Below, in pieces: positions 53,559 to 62,975 of a DNA stretch of 64,000 nt. The stretch lies in the NCBI GenBank assembly GCA_020161845.1, contig JAIUNK010000004.1:124001-188000 (forward strand), in the 5' to 3' direction. Under the pieces are notes generated by a model. That model did no database searches. It was given only the letters and a program-made list of their open reading frames with translations, and was not told the DNA's origin. A program made the position numbers and the translations under genes. The stretch is from Actinomycetota bacterium (GTDB lineage Bacteria; Actinomycetota; Actinomycetes; Actinomycetales; Dermatophilaceae). Each line of letters begins with the position of its first letter. The first letter of the stretch is position 1.

Positions 53559-55130
53559 GTGAGCGAACACGCCGCGCCTGGTGGGCCCCCACCACGAGCG
53601 TGGGGGCCTTTCGCATATGTGGCAGGCCTCGGTGTGGCATGGGCCCTGCTTCTCCCCGTGGCAGCTCTGCGAAGCCATCTGACGCTGCCAGACGCCCCCG
53701 GGTTGATCGTGCTCGTCGTGATGGCGATCGTCAGTTTCCGGGTGATGGATATCCCCTATCGGGGCGCAGCTAATTCCTTCACCACTGTGGTCCTTCTGAC
53801 CTGCCTGGTCCTGTATGGACCACTCGTGGCCGGTGTCGTCGGCCTCGTGGTGGCCTTCGCCGACACGAAGTACGGCCTGTCCATCGTGCCAGCGTTCAAC
53901 GGCCTGATGCTGGGCATGACAGCGCTGGTGGGAGGACTCGTCTACCCAGCACTCGGCGGACTCAACGTCCTGCACAGCGTGCACGGTGCAGGCCCGATCG
54001 AGTTGCTGGTCCGGGTCGGGGTGCCCCTCCTGGGGGCCGACCTGGCGATGTGTGTCGTCAACGTCTTGGTGCTCGCCGGGATGATGGCCATCACCGGCGG
54101 CAGCCCGCGGGCGCTGCTCGTCGGCAGCGTCAAGGAACTCGTTCCGCTCTACATCGGCTACGCCCTGATCGCGTTCGTCTTCGTGCTGCTGTGGGGTCCT
54201 GCGGGGGTCGGCCCGCTCAGCGCCCTGCTCATCGCCGCCCCGCTGGCCATCGCGCACTTCGTCTATGTGCAATACGGCGACGAGGTGCGCGCCCACGAAC
54301 GGATCATCTCGATGTTCACCCGCTCGGGCGACGGCCCCGACGGACGCGTCGCCAGGCACGCCGAGCGAGTCCAGGAACTGTGTCAGGTCATCGCCGCGCA
54401 GCTGGGCATCAGCGAACACGACCGGCAGGTCCTGGGCTATGCCGCCCAACTGCACGACATCGCGATGAAGGCGGTCGTGCGAGCCACCGATACCCAGCGT
54501 GGCGGGTCCGGGCCCTACACGAATGTGCGGGCCCTGATCCCGCACCCGGCCCTCGCCGCGGAACTGGTCTCCGGCGTGAACTTCCTGGCGGACGCCGCCG
54601 CGACGATCCGCTCGCACCACGAACGCATGGACGGCCGCGGCTATCCCGACGGCCTGGTCGGGCAGGCGATTCCGCTGACCGCCCGGATTCTGGCGGTGGC
54701 CGATGCGTTCGACGCCCTGACCACCACCCGGGGCGAGCGCACCGCGCTGGACACGCCGGGTGCCCTGGCCGAGCTGCAGCTGTCCGCCGGAAGCCACCTC
54801 GACCCGCAGGTGCTGGTCGCGCTGGGCAACGCCCTGCGGGGTCGCACCTGGCCCACCCATGTGGACCCGCTCAACGAGGGCTCCTGGCTCTGGGACCACC
54901 ACACCCTGCCCGCCATGTCGGACGTGATCGCCGACGAGATGGCCGCGATCCGGGCCGCGGAGACGCTCCCCGCGAGCGTCGGCGAGGGGGAGGGGGAACT
55001 GGCCGACAGCGCCCCTCGACCGCGCTGGCACCCGGCCGCGTCCGACGGCGAGGATCGCCCCGAACGCGGTCCGCATCCGGGTGGCGGGCGCAGACGCTCC
55101 GCCCGTCCAAGGACCGGTGACCTGCGATGA
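53559..55130 (+). CDS. Membrane-anchored HD-GYP-domain phosphodiesterase
   Basis: The 523-residue protein has about six N-terminal membrane helices (residues ~15-245) followed by a complete HD-GYP domain: His299-Asp300 (LHDIA), and [11 protein letters not shown] at 353-363, matching the HHExxDGxGYP signature, then [20 protein letters not shown] enzymes mostly hydrolyse cyclic di-GMP; other cyclic dinucleotides are possible. The C-terminal ~60 residues are disordered and acidic. GTG at 53559 is taken as start with AGGAGAGG upstream; GTG at 53619, past the hairpin, is an alternative that fits attenuation better. The gene overlaps the next (ATGA). Confidence 0.85.
   Translation: MSEHAAPGGPPPRAWGPFAYVAGLGVAWALLLPVAALRSHLTLPDAPGLIVLVVMAIVSFRVMDIPYRGAANSFTTVVLLTCLVLYGPLVAGVVGLVVAFADTKYGLSIVPAFNGLMLGMTALVGGLVYPALGGLNVLHSVHGAGPIELLVRVGVPLLGADLAMCVVNVLVLAGMMAITGGSPRALLVGSVKELVPLYIGYALIAFVFVLLWGPAGVGPLSALLIAAPLAIAHFVYVQYGDEVRAHERIISMFTRSGDGPDGRVARHAERVQELCQVIAAQLGISEHDRQVLGYAAQLHDIAMKAVVRATDTQRGGSGPYTNVRALIPHPALAAELVSGVNFLADAAATIRSHHERMDGRGYPDGLVGQAIPLTARILAVADAFDALTTTRGERTALDTPGALAELQLSAGSHLDPQVLVALGNALRGRTWPTHVDPLNEGSWLWDHHTLPAMSDVIADEMAAIRAAETLPASVGEGEGELADSAPRPRWHPAASDGEDRPERGPHPGGGRRRSARPRTGDLR
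53584..53608 (+). terminator. Terminator-like hairpin, possible attenuator
   Basis: A perfect 9-bp GC-rich stem (53584-53592 with 53600-53608), seven-base loop, is followed by TTTCG. It overlaps an alternative hairpin (53579-53584 with 53589-53594), so two exclusive structures are possible. It lies inside the HD-GYP frame if translation starts at 53559, but before it if translation starts at 53619. Confidence 0.5.
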
Positions 55131-56443
55131 TGACGGCCTGGCGGGTTCGAGTCGTGGTCCTGGTCTTCGCCGGGATAGCCGTCACGCTCAGCGTGATGAT
55201 GCCCGGAGACAGCCTGCGAAGCATCCACTCCGGTGGCCTGATGTCGCTGTTCAGCTACGCGATCATCATCATGGTGGCCGAACAGTTCCGCCTCGACATC
55301 CCGGGCCGCCTGCCGACGTCGTCGATCGCCGCCGCCGCGGGCATGGGCCTGGCGGTCACGACCACGTTGCACGGTGCTCCGTTCCTGTGCTCCAGCGCGG
55401 AGGTGCTGGTCACGGCGCTGATCGGGCAGTGGCTCGGCCAGGCGGTCCTGGTGCGGCGCGGGGTGACCACCGCGGACGATCTCGACACCGCGCTGGACGG
55501 CGCGATTCGGCTGTTCACGGTCGCCGTGGCCGCTGCCCTCGCGCGGGAGCTGCCGATCTTCAACGGGCGCACGCTGGAGGCCGCCGGCCAGCATTGGCCC
55601 GGTTGGATGCTCGCCTTCGTCATCGTCGGGATCGGGCTGTTGACCAGCCTCTTCGAGGCCCCCCTGCGATCGGCAGGACGGTCGGCCGCGGTGCTCGGCG
55701 GCTGGCGCACGTTGGCTCCGGACGACGCGCGCAGCCACTACCCACTGGGGGCCGCAGTCGCCGCGACCGGCGCCTTGGTGGCGCTGACCAGCTCGGTCCT
55801 GGGTCTGGTCGCGGTGCCCCTGCTGCTGGGCTTCCTGGGGCTCACCGACTTCGCGGTACGCCGGTTCGTGCACGTCCAGGACACCTACGGCCAGGCCCTG
55901 CGCTCGTTGGCGCGGATGCCGGAGATCGTGGGCTATGTCGCGCAGGGACACGCCGAACGCGTCAGCGACGTGGCGTGGCTGGTCGCCCGCGAACTGCGCC
56001 TGTCCGAGCGGGACACCGACACCCTGCGGACCGCGGCGCTCGTGCACGACCTCGGGCAGCTCGAGCTGCGCCGTACCCTGCCGCGCGGAGCCACCGTCCA
56101 GGCCGCGCCCAGCGACCAGCAGCGGATCGCGGACTGCGGAGCCCGGCTGCTGCGGGAGGGTGGCCCGCCCGGCCCGATCGCGGACCTGCTGAACAATCAG
56201 GCGGTGCCCTACCACCGGGTGCTCTCCGGTCGGGCCGAGGTCCCCGTCGGGGCGCGGATCATCAAGGTGGCCAACGCGTTCGACGACTACGGCGGCCGGC
56301 TGGGCCCGACGTACGGCGAGGATCGGCGCGCCGGCATGGAGCGCCTCTACCTGGGGTTGGGCTATGAGTACGACCCGCGCGTCGTCGAGGCCCTCAGCCG
56401 CGCGCTGGAGCGGCTGCACCCGCTGCCCGACCCCGGGGACTGA
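55127..56443 (+). CDS. Membrane protein with degenerate HD-GYP-like domain
   Basis: The 438-residue protein has about six hydrophobic segments (~5-250) and a cytoplasmic HD domain: VHDLGQLEL gives the HD pair, and [19 protein letters not shown] matches the later metal-site helix. The HHExxDGxGYP signature is absent; the same place reads [13 protein letters not shown]. It is therefore probably inactive as a phosphodiesterase, or acts on another substrate. It is paralogous in layout to the preceding protein, overlaps its gene, and may pair with it as a regulatory partner. No terminator is obvious before the next gene 114 bases on. Confidence 0.75.
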   Translation: MMTAWRVRVVVLVFAGIAVTLSVMMPGDSLRSIHSGGLMSLFSYAIIIMVAEQFRLDIPGRLPTSSIAAAAGMGLAVTTTLHGAPFLCSSAEVLVTALIGQWLGQAVLVRRGVTTADDLDTALDGAIRLFTVAVAAALARELPIFNGRTLEAAGQHWPGWMLAFVIVGIGLLTSLFEAPLRSAGRSAAVLGGWRTLAPDDARSHYPLGAAVAATGALVALTSSVLGLVAVPLLLGFLGLTDFAVRRFVHVQDTYGQALRSLARMPEIVGYVAQGHAERVSDVAWLVARELRLSERDTDTLRTAALVHDLGQLELRRTLPRGATVQAAPSDQQRIADCGARLLREGGPPGPIADLLNNQAVPYHRVLSGRAEVPVGARIIKVANAFDDYGGRLGPTYGEDRRAGMERLYLGLGYEYDPRVVEALSRALERLHPLPDPGD

Positions 56444-56557
56444 CGCTCCGAGACTGACTGTTAGGTAGGTGCCGAACCCACTCGAGCCCTATGATCTGCG
56501 GGGGGACGCTCGACGGGGTGCGGGAGTCAGCACCTTCTCTAGGGGAAACGGGGCCAC

Positions 56558-57853
56558 GTGAACATCACCGTCGTCGGGCTGGGCAAGATCGGGTTGCCAC
56601 TGGCGGTCCAGTTCGCCGGCAAGGGTCACCGCGTCATCGGCGTCGACATCAACCCGGCCCTGGTCGAAGAGGTCAACGCCGGCCGGGAGCCGTACCCCGG
56701 CGAGGCCCAACTGGCCGAGCGGCTCGCCGCGGTGGTCGCCGACGGGCGGCTGCGCGCCAGCACGGACACCACGGCGGCGGTCGCGGCGAGTACGGCGGTC
56801 GTGGTGGTCGTTCCGCTCTTCGTCGACGCCGACGCCCGGCCGGACTTCGCGGCGATGGACGCCGCGACCCGCGCGATCGGGGCGGGCCTGCACTCCGGCG
56901 TGCTGGTCTGCTACGAGACGACGCTGCCGGTCGGCACCACGAGGGACCGGTGGCGGCCGCTGCTGGAGGAGGTCTCCGGGCTGCGCGCCGGCACCGACTT
57001 CCATGTCGCCTTCTCGCCCGAGCGCGTGCTCACCGGCCGGGTGTTCGCCGACCTGCGCAAATATCCGAAGCTGATCGGCGCGCTCACGCCCGAGGGGGCC
57101 AGGCGGACCCGCGAGTTCTATGAGGCCGTGCTCGACTTCGACGCCCGCCCCGACCTGACCCGGCCCAACGGCGTCTGGGACCTGGGCACCGCCGAGGCGG
57201 CCGAGATGGCCAAGCTCGCCGAAACGACCTATCGCGACGTCAACATCGGCCTGGCCAACCAGTTCGGGCGCTTCGCGGCGAGCCGCGGCATCGACATCTA
57301 CCAGGTCATCGAGGCCAGCAACTCCCAGCCGTACAGCCACATCCACCGGCCCGGGATCGCCGTCGGCGGGCACTGCATCCCCGTCTACCCGCGCCTCTAC
57401 CTGCACACCGACCCCGACGCGACCATCGTCCGGGCCGCGCGGGAAGCCAACCTGAGCATGCCCGACTACACGGTGGGCCTGGCGCAGACGGCGTACGGCG
57501 ACCTGCGCGGCGCCCGGGTGCTCGTCCTCGGCGCCGCCTACCGGGGCGGCGTCAAGGAAACGGCCTTCTCCGGCGCCTATCCCACCGTGGCGGCGCTGCT
57601 CGCCCGCGGTGCGCGCGCCGAGGTCCACGACCCGATGTTCACCCCGGCGGAACTCGCCGGACTGGGTTTCGAGCCCTGGCCGGGCCCCGAGTCCGGGCCG
57701 GTCGACGTGGCGATCCTGCAGGCCGACCATCCGTGCTACCGCGACTGGACCGCGGCCGACCTGCCCGGCGTGCAACTGGTCGTCGACGGTCGCGGCACCC
57801 TCGACCCCGCCCGGTTCCCCGGGGTCCGGGTCGTCGTCGTGGGTCGCGGCTGA
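56558..57853 (+). CDS. UDP-sugar 6-dehydrogenase (UDP-GlcNAc/ManNAc type, WbpA/WecC-like)
   Basis: This NAD-dependent enzyme oxidises C6 of a UDP-N-acetylhexosamine to the uronic acid. The 431-residue protein shows the N-terminal Rossmann motif VVGLGKIGLPLA, the central PERVLTG, the catalytic cysteine Cys273 in GGHCIPVYP, and the C-terminal VLVLGAAYRGGVKETAFS. The start is GTG at 56558. Neighbours encode an aminotransferase, a Gfo/Idh oxidoreductase and a 2-epimerase, so UDP-GlcNAc as substrate (WbpA) is the likely choice; UDP-ManNAc (WecC) is the alternative given the epimerase. Confidence 0.85.
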   Translation: MNITVVGLGKIGLPLAVQFAGKGHRVIGVDINPALVEEVNAGREPYPGEAQLAERLAAVVADGRLRASTDTTAAVAASTAVVVVVPLFVDADARPDFAAMDAATRAIGAGLHSGVLVCYETTLPVGTTRDRWRPLLEEVSGLRAGTDFHVAFSPERVLTGRVFADLRKYPKLIGALTPEGARRTREFYEAVLDFDARPDLTRPNGVWDLGTAEAAEMAKLAETTYRDVNIGLANQFGRFAASRGIDIYQVIEASNSQPYSHIHRPGIAVGGHCIPVYPRLYLHTDPDATIVRAAREANLSMPDYTVGLAQTAYGDLRGARVLVLGAAYRGGVKETAFSGAYPTVAALLARGARAEVHDPMFTPAELAGLGFEPWPGPESGPVDVAILQADHPCYRDWTAADLPGVQLVVDGRGTLDPARFPGVRVVVVGRG

Positions 57854-57863
57854 CGTCCCCACC

Positions 57864-57906
57864 GGCCGATCAGCAGCTCGGCCGATCAGCAGCTCGGCCG
57901 ATCAGC
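57864..57906. repeat. Short tandem repeat, 16-bp unit
   Basis: GGCCGATCAGCAGCTC is repeated about 2.7 times (57864-57879, 57880-57895, then partial) between two convergent genes, running into the epimerase stop codon. It may reflect slippage; each unit contains an imperfect inverted repeat. Confidence 0.75.
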
Positions 57907-58978
57907 GGGCCAGCTCCGCCACGATCGCGGCGGCGGCGGCACCCGACCCGAACGGGGCGCCACGGTCGATGTCCGGGGCGCTGCGTAGCGCGAGATCGCC
58001 GAGCTGGGCGGGATCGCTGGCCAGCACGTTCCAGCCGCCGTGCAGGGTCTCCGGCCACTCGGTCTCGGTGCGCAGCGTGGTGCACGGCACGCCCAGCACG
58101 TACGCCTCCTTCTGCACCCCGGCCGAGTCGGTCACGACCCCGGCCGCATCCCGCAGGGTCTGGATCATCTCCAGATAGGTCAGCGGCGGCACCCGACGTA
58201 CGGCTCCCCTCTGCAGGTCCACCCCGTGCTGTTGGGCTTGCCGGAACAACCGGGGGTTGGTGACGAGCAACACGTCGTACGGCAGATCTGCCAGCGCAGC
58301 GACGATCGCCCGCAGCCGCGCGGGGTCCTCGATGTTGGCGGTGCGCTGCAGGGTGGCCACGACGTACGGCGGCTCCGGGATCAGCTCCCGCCGCGCGATG
58401 GGATGCGCGGTCAGGGTGGCCAACGCGGCGATGAGCAGGTCCACCATGACGTCCCCGACGAGCCGGGTGCGCCCGCTCAGGCCCTCCCCGGCCAGGCGCT
58501 GCACGGCCCCCTCGGTCGGGGCGAGCAGCAGGTCCGCGGTGTGGTCGGCGGCGATCCGGTTGCGCTCCTGCGGCATCGTCCGGTTGTAGGAGCGCAGGCC
58601 GGCCTCCACATGCGCCGAGGCCAGCCGCAGGTTCGCGGCCGTGAGCACGGTCGCCAGCGTGGTGTCGGTGTCGCCATAGGCGAGCACCCAGTCCGGCCGG
58701 GTGCCCGCCAGCACCGGCTCCAGCGCGACGAGCACCTCGGCGGTCTCCTGCGCCGCGGACGGCGCCGCGACGCCCAGATGCACGTTGACGTCGGGGAGCC
58801 CGAACCGGTCGAACAGGTCGGCGTACATCGCCCGCAGGTACGGCGGCCCAGTGTGCACCACGACATGCTCCGCGCCCGAATCGTCCAGGGCGCGCGCCAC
58901 CGGAGCCAGCTTGACGAACTGCGGTCGGGAACCGACGACACTGACCACCAACACGGGCAGCGTTTCCTCTCCGGTCAA
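57902..58978 (-). CDS. UDP-N-acetylglucosamine 2-epimerase family (WecB/WbpI-like)
   Basis: The 358-residue non-hydrolysing 2-epimerase-type enzyme would interconvert UDP-GlcNAc and UDP-ManNAc or the 2,3-diacetamido uronic acid analogues. Signatures are VVGSRPQFVKLAP at the start, GDTDTTLA, HVEAGLRSYNRTMPQERNR, and late TDSAGVQKEAYVLGVPC and RTETEWPET. It starts at ATG 58978 and is divergent from the aminotransferase gene with 166 bases between, which should contain both promoters. In the Pseudomonas aeruginosa pathway the matching enzyme is WbpI, the last step. Confidence 0.88.
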   Translation of the reverse strand: MTGEETLPVLVVSVVGSRPQFVKLAPVARALDDSGAEHVVVHTGPPYLRAMYADLFDRFGLPDVNVHLGVAAPSAAQETAEVLVALEPVLAGTRPDWVLAYGDTDTTLATVLTAANLRLASAHVEAGLRSYNRTMPQERNRIAADHTADLLLAPTEGAVQRLAGEGLSGRTRLVGDVMVDLLIAALATLTAHPIARRELIPEPPYVVATLQRTANIEDPARLRAIVAALADLPYDVLLVTNPRLFRQAQQHGVDLQRGAVRRVPPLTYLEMIQTLRDAAGVVTDSAGVQKEAYVLGVPCTTLRTETEWPETLHGGWNVLASDPAQLGDLALRSAPDIDRGAPFGSGAAAAAIVAELAR

Positions 58979-59144
58979 CGCGCTTCGATACAGTCGACCC
59001 TGGATCGCCGCGCATCGCCGCGCGACTCCGTCCGGGCCGTGACAGCGACGCTACTCCGGACGGAATCCGATCGGGCGCAGCACCCGACCCGCAACCTCGT
59101 GCCTCGCCCTCGTCGTCCGCCGCCGAAAGAGGACCGAGCACGCC

Positions 59145-60233
59145 ATGAACGACTTTATTCCCCCCGCGAAACCGCTCATCGGCGACGAGGAAATCGAGGC
59201 TGTCGCGCGGGTGATGCGCAGCGGCATGCTGGCGCAGGGTCCCGAGGTCGCCGCGTTCGAGCAGGAATTCAGCACGCATTTCGGGCTGGGTCGGGCCTGC
59301 GTCGCGGTGAATTCCGGCACCTCCGGGCTGCACCTGGGGCTGCTGGCCGCCGGCGTGGGACCCGGCATGGAGGTCATCGTGCCGTCCTTCACGTTCGCCG
59401 CGACCGCCAATTCGGTGGCGTTGACGGGCGCGACGCCGATCTTCGCCGACATCGACCCGGACAGCTTCTGCCTCGACCCGGCGGCGGTCGAGGCGGCGAT
59501 CACCGAGCGGACGGTCGGCGTGATGCCGGTCCACCTCTACGGTCACCCGGCGAACATGACGGCGCTCCAGGCGATCTGCACCGCGCGCGGGATCCGGCTC
59601 TTTGAGGACGCGGCGCAGGCGCACGGGGCGTCGCTGGGTGGCACCCCGGTCGGGGCGTTCGGCACCTTCGCGATGTTCAGCCTGTATCCGACGAAGAACA
59701 TGACCTCCGGTGAGGGCGGCATGGTCTCCTGCGCCGACGACGAGATCGCCCGACGGGTCAAGCTCTATCGCAATCAGGGAATGGAGCGGCAATATCACAA
59801 CGAGGTCGTCGGCCTGAACAACCGGATGACCGACATCCATGCCGCGATCGGCCGCGTCCAACTGACCAAGGTCGACGCCTGGACCCGCCGCCGGCAGGAG
59901 AACGCCGCCTTCCTGTCCGCAAACCTGACCGGAGTCACGCCGCCGCCGGTCGCCGCCGATGCGGTGCACGTTTATCACCAATACACGGTGCGGGTCCCGC
60001 AGGATCGGGACGGTCTGGCCACGGCGCTGCGGGAGGAGTACGCCGTGGGCTCGGGCCAGTTCTATCCGGTGCCCAACCACCGCCTGAAGCCGTTCCAGGC
60101 CGACGTCGACCTGCCGGAGACGGAGCGAGCCGCCCGGGAATGCCTGTCGCTGCCGGTCCACCCCAGCCTGAGCCAGGGCGACCTGGAGCGGATCGTCACG
60201 GCCGTGAACGCCCTCGCCAAGGCCGGTGCGTGA
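59145..60233 (+). CDS. DegT/DnrJ/EryC1/StrS sugar aminotransferase (WbpE-like)
   Basis: This PLP-dependent enzyme aminates a UDP-3-keto-sugar. The 362-residue protein has SGTSGLHLGLLAAG near residue 58, FEDAAQAHGA with the PLP-ring aspartate, the Schiff-base lysine Lys184 in LYPTKNMTSGEGG, and GLNNRMTDIHAAIGRVQL. The stop overlaps the oxidoreductase ATG by one base, as wbpB and wbpE act in consecutive steps. C3 amination of UDP-GlcNAc-3-keto-uronate is inferred from the neighbours. Confidence 0.88.
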   Translation: MNDFIPPAKPLIGDEEIEAVARVMRSGMLAQGPEVAAFEQEFSTHFGLGRACVAVNSGTSGLHLGLLAAGVGPGMEVIVPSFTFAATANSVALTGATPIFADIDPDSFCLDPAAVEAAITERTVGVMPVHLYGHPANMTALQAICTARGIRLFEDAAQAHGASLGGTPVGAFGTFAMFSLYPTKNMTSGEGGMVSCADDEIARRVKLYRNQGMERQYHNEVVGLNNRMTDIHAAIGRVQLTKVDAWTRRRQENAAFLSANLTGVTPPPVAADAVHVYHQYTVRVPQDRDGLATALREEYAVGSGQFYPVPNHRLKPFQADVDLPETERAARECLSLPVHPSLSQGDLERIVTAVNALAKAGA

Positions 60234-61225
60234 TGGCGAACCTGCGCGCCGGGCTCATCGGTCTGGGCATGATGGGACGCCATCACGCCCGCGTCCTCGC
60301 CGGGCTGCCCGGCGTCGACCTGGTCGCCGTGGCGGACGCCCAAGGGGATCCGCACGGCGTCGCCAAGGGCCGGCCGCTGCTGGCGACGCTCGAGGAGCTG
60401 CTGGAGCACCGGCTGGACTACTGCACGGTGGCGGTCCCCACGGCCTACCACGAAGAGGTCGGCACGGCCCTCGCCGCGGCCGGGGTGCACGCGATGGTCG
60501 AAAAGCCCCTGGCCCAGGACACCGCAGCGGCGCAGCGGCTGGCCGCCGCGTTCGAGACTGCCGGCCTGATCGGGGCGGTCGGGCACATCGAGCGGTTCAA
60601 CCCGGCGCTGCAACAGGCCCGCCGGCGCCTCGCCGAGGACGAGCTCGGCCAGGTCTATCAGGTGGTCACCCGCAGGCAGAGCCCGTTCCCGGCGCGGATC
60701 TCCGACGTCGGGGTCGTGATGGACCTCGCCACGCATGACATCGACCTCACCAGTTGGGTGACCCAGCAGCCGTTCACGCAGGTCGCCGCGCACACGGCGT
60801 ACAAGAGCGGGCGCAGCCACGAGGACCTCGTCGCGGTCACCGGGCGGCTCGCCGACGGCACCGTCACCAGTCACCTGGTGAACTGGCTGACGCCGTTCAA
60901 GGAGCGGGTCACGGTGATCACGGGGGAGCGCGGCGCGTTCGTGGTGGACACCCTGCTCGCCGACCTGACGTTCCACGCCAACGGCTCCAGGGAGACCCCG
61001 TGGACGGAGGTCGCCCAGTTCCGCGGGGTGACCGAGGGCGACAGCATCCGCTACGGATTCACCAAGAAGGAGCCGTTGCTGCTGGAGCACGAGGCGTTCC
61101 GGGACGCCGTGCTCGGCCTCGACTCCGACGTGGTCACGATGGCCCAGGGCCTGGCGACGGTGCGTACGGCGCAGGCGGTGCTGGAATCCGCCCGCACCGC
61201 CCGCACCGTGACCATTTCCGGCTGA
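60233..61225 (+). CDS. Gfo/Idh/MocA sugar oxidoreductase (WbpB-like)
   Basis: This NAD-dependent dehydrogenase likely oxidises C3 of UDP-GlcNAcA before amination. The 330-residue protein has the N-terminal Rossmann motif GLIGLGMMGRHHARVL, the signature EKPLAQD with its catalytic lysine near 93, and GHIERFNPAL followed by MDLATHDIDL. The ATG at 60233 shares a base with the preceding stop (TGATG); frames further up lie within the aminotransferase. It ends 21 bases from the convergent FG-GAP gene. Confidence 0.87.
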   Translation: MANLRAGLIGLGMMGRHHARVLAGLPGVDLVAVADAQGDPHGVAKGRPLLATLEELLEHRLDYCTVAVPTAYHEEVGTALAAAGVHAMVEKPLAQDTAAAQRLAAAFETAGLIGAVGHIERFNPALQQARRRLAEDELGQVYQVVTRRQSPFPARISDVGVVMDLATHDIDLTSWVTQQPFTQVAAHTAYKSGRSHEDLVAVTGRLADGTVTSHLVNWLTPFKERVTVITGERGAFVVDTLLADLTFHANGSRETPWTEVAQFRGVTEGDSIRYGFTKKEPLLLEHEAFRDAVLGLDSDVVTMAQGLATVRTAQAVLESARTARTVTISG

Positions 61226-61246
61226 CGCCGGGTCCGGCTCAGCCGG

Positions 61247-62776
61247 TCACAGGATCAGGCGGAAGGCGCCGAAGCCGGTGCCGGTGTTGACGGTGCCGCC
61301 CCACTTGCCGGCGCCGAGCACCGGGTAGCCGAGGATCCGGCCGTCGTAGGTCAGGGCCAGGACGTCGGAGCGACCGTCCTTCGTGGCATCGCCGGAACTG
61401 CTGACCTGGCGGAACGCCCAGCCCCAGCCGATCCGCTGGCCGGTGCCCCACAGCGCGCCGGTGGGCAGCGTGGTGTAGACCCGCATGTCGCCCTTGCCGT
61501 CGATGCCGGTCAGGTCCCAGCGGCCGTCGCCGTCATAGTCGCCGGTCGTGAACATGGAGCTGAACACGTGGAAGCCGACGCCGACGATCGTGCCGCCCGC
61601 CATGGTGCCGTCCGGCTTGAACCAGTAGCGCCGCAGGTTGCCGGCCGCGTCGCGGCCGAAGACGTCGAAGAAGCCGTCGCCGTCCAGGTCGGCCATCGGA
61701 ACAATCGCGGACATGCCGTTCCACCCGTTGCCGACCTGCTTCCAGCTGCTGAAGCTGCCGCGGCCGTCGCCGTAGTAGGCCATCAGCCGGCCGTCGTTGA
61801 ACCGCGCCATCAGGTCGGCCCTGGCGTCGCCGTTGAGGTCGCCGGGGGAACCCAGCCAGGTGGCCGCGCCCCAGCCGACGCCGCCCTTGATCGGCGACTT
61901 CAGGTGCAGGTCGCCGGTGCCGGGCCAGACCTGCAGGTCGCCCGCGGTGTTGATGGTGATCAGGTCGGCGATGCCGTCGCCGTCGAAGTCGCCGCGGGTG
62001 CGGGAGCCGGCGGTGCAGGTGTAGACCTCGATGTCGTCGAGGTCGATGGTCGAGTTCGTCGCCGGGGTCATCGGGAAGTTGGCGAACCGGATGTCGAGCT
62101 GACCCGCGTCGGCGGCGGTGACGGCGCCGGTCACGTCGAGGGTGACCATGCCCCAGGTCGAGGTGGGCGCAGCCCAGCCCGACTCGTTGTTGACGGCGAC
62201 ATAGGCGGCGTCCGAGGGGTAGTTGCCCTTGATCGAGTAGCGCAGGATGGTCCGACCGCCGGGGGTCGTCAGGTAGGGCAGCCCCAGTGGCCAGTACCCG
62301 GTCTGGGTCGGCTGGCTGCTCGGGGTGGACGCGCTGATCGAGGACCGGGCCGAGGCGCTGCCGGTGCGACCTCCGGAGACGACCGACCAGCCCTGGGTGT
62401 ACGACGGTTCGGGCAGCGCCCGGTCCTCGAAGCCGCTGCTGTACAGCGTTTTGGTGCGGGTCGTCCCTGCCGGGCACTCGGCGCCCGACGGCAGCTGGGT
62501 CATCGCGTCGGCGGCGGGTAGCACCTGGGCGGGCTGCGCGGCGGATGCTGCGGCCTGCTGGCCGGCGCTCCGCGCGGACTGCCCGGCCGCGGGGTCCACG
62601 GCGCGGGCGCTGGTGACGAAGGCCGGGGCGGTGACCGCGACATCGGTGCGGGCCGGCAGGGGCAGCGGGGAGGCGTGGGCGGTGGTGCCGGCCGCGCCGC
62701 CGCACAAAGCCGCAGCCACGGCGAGGGAGAGCGCCCGAGGCGCACGTGTGCGGGGGTGAAGGGGCACGGTTCGCAT
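61247..62776 (-). CDS. Secreted FG-GAP/VCBS-repeat protein
   Basis: The 509-residue protein has a Sec signal peptide (basic start, hydrophobic core, AHA-S near residue 35) and an Ala-rich segment. A beta-rich domain (~100-265; YSSGFEDRALPE to DLDDIEVYTC) follows, then FG-GAP-like calcium-binding repeats with DxDGDG cores: DFDGDGIADL, DLNGDARADLM, DLDGDGFFDVF, DYDGDGRWDLTG and a degenerate DATKDGRSDVL. These fold as a beta-propeller and often mediate surface binding. The start ATG at 62776 follows AAAGG; the frame further upstream lacks a signal. It is divergent from the SpoIID gene. The function is not known. Confidence 0.85.
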   Translation of the reverse strand: MRTVPLHPRTRAPRALSLAVAAALCGGAAGTTAHASPLPLPARTDVAVTAPAFVTSARAVDPAAGQSARSAGQQAAASAAQPAQVLPAADAMTQLPSGAECPAGTTRTKTLYSSGFEDRALPEPSYTQGWSVVSGGRTGSASARSSISASTPSSQPTQTGYWPLGLPYLTTPGGRTILRYSIKGNYPSDAAYVAVNNESGWAAPTSTWGMVTLDVTGAVTAADAGQLDIRFANFPMTPATNSTIDLDDIEVYTCTAGSRTRGDFDGDGIADLITINTAGDLQVWPGTGDLHLKSPIKGGVGWGAATWLGSPGDLNGDARADLMARFNDGRLMAYYGDGRGSFSSWKQVGNGWNGMSAIVPMADLDGDGFFDVFGRDAAGNLRRYWFKPDGTMAGGTIVGVGFHVFSSMFTTGDYDGDGRWDLTGIDGKGDMRVYTTLPTGALWGTGQRIGWGWAFRQVSSSGDATKDGRSDVLALTYDGRILGYPVLGAGKWGGTVNTGTGFGAFRLIL

Positions 62777-62975
62777 GACTGACCTTTCGACCGGGGGCCA
62801 CGCGATCTGAGCGGCCCTGCGCCGCAGCCGGTCCGGCGCGACAGGTCCAGGGTGCCTCGCCGCGGCCCCGGAGCCCGGCAGCCCGCCACGGCGACATGCC
62901 GAGCGCGTCAAGGTCGGTGGGTTACCCTCGCCGAAGGCCTCGGACTCTGGCACCGCGGGCCGAAAGGACACCATC

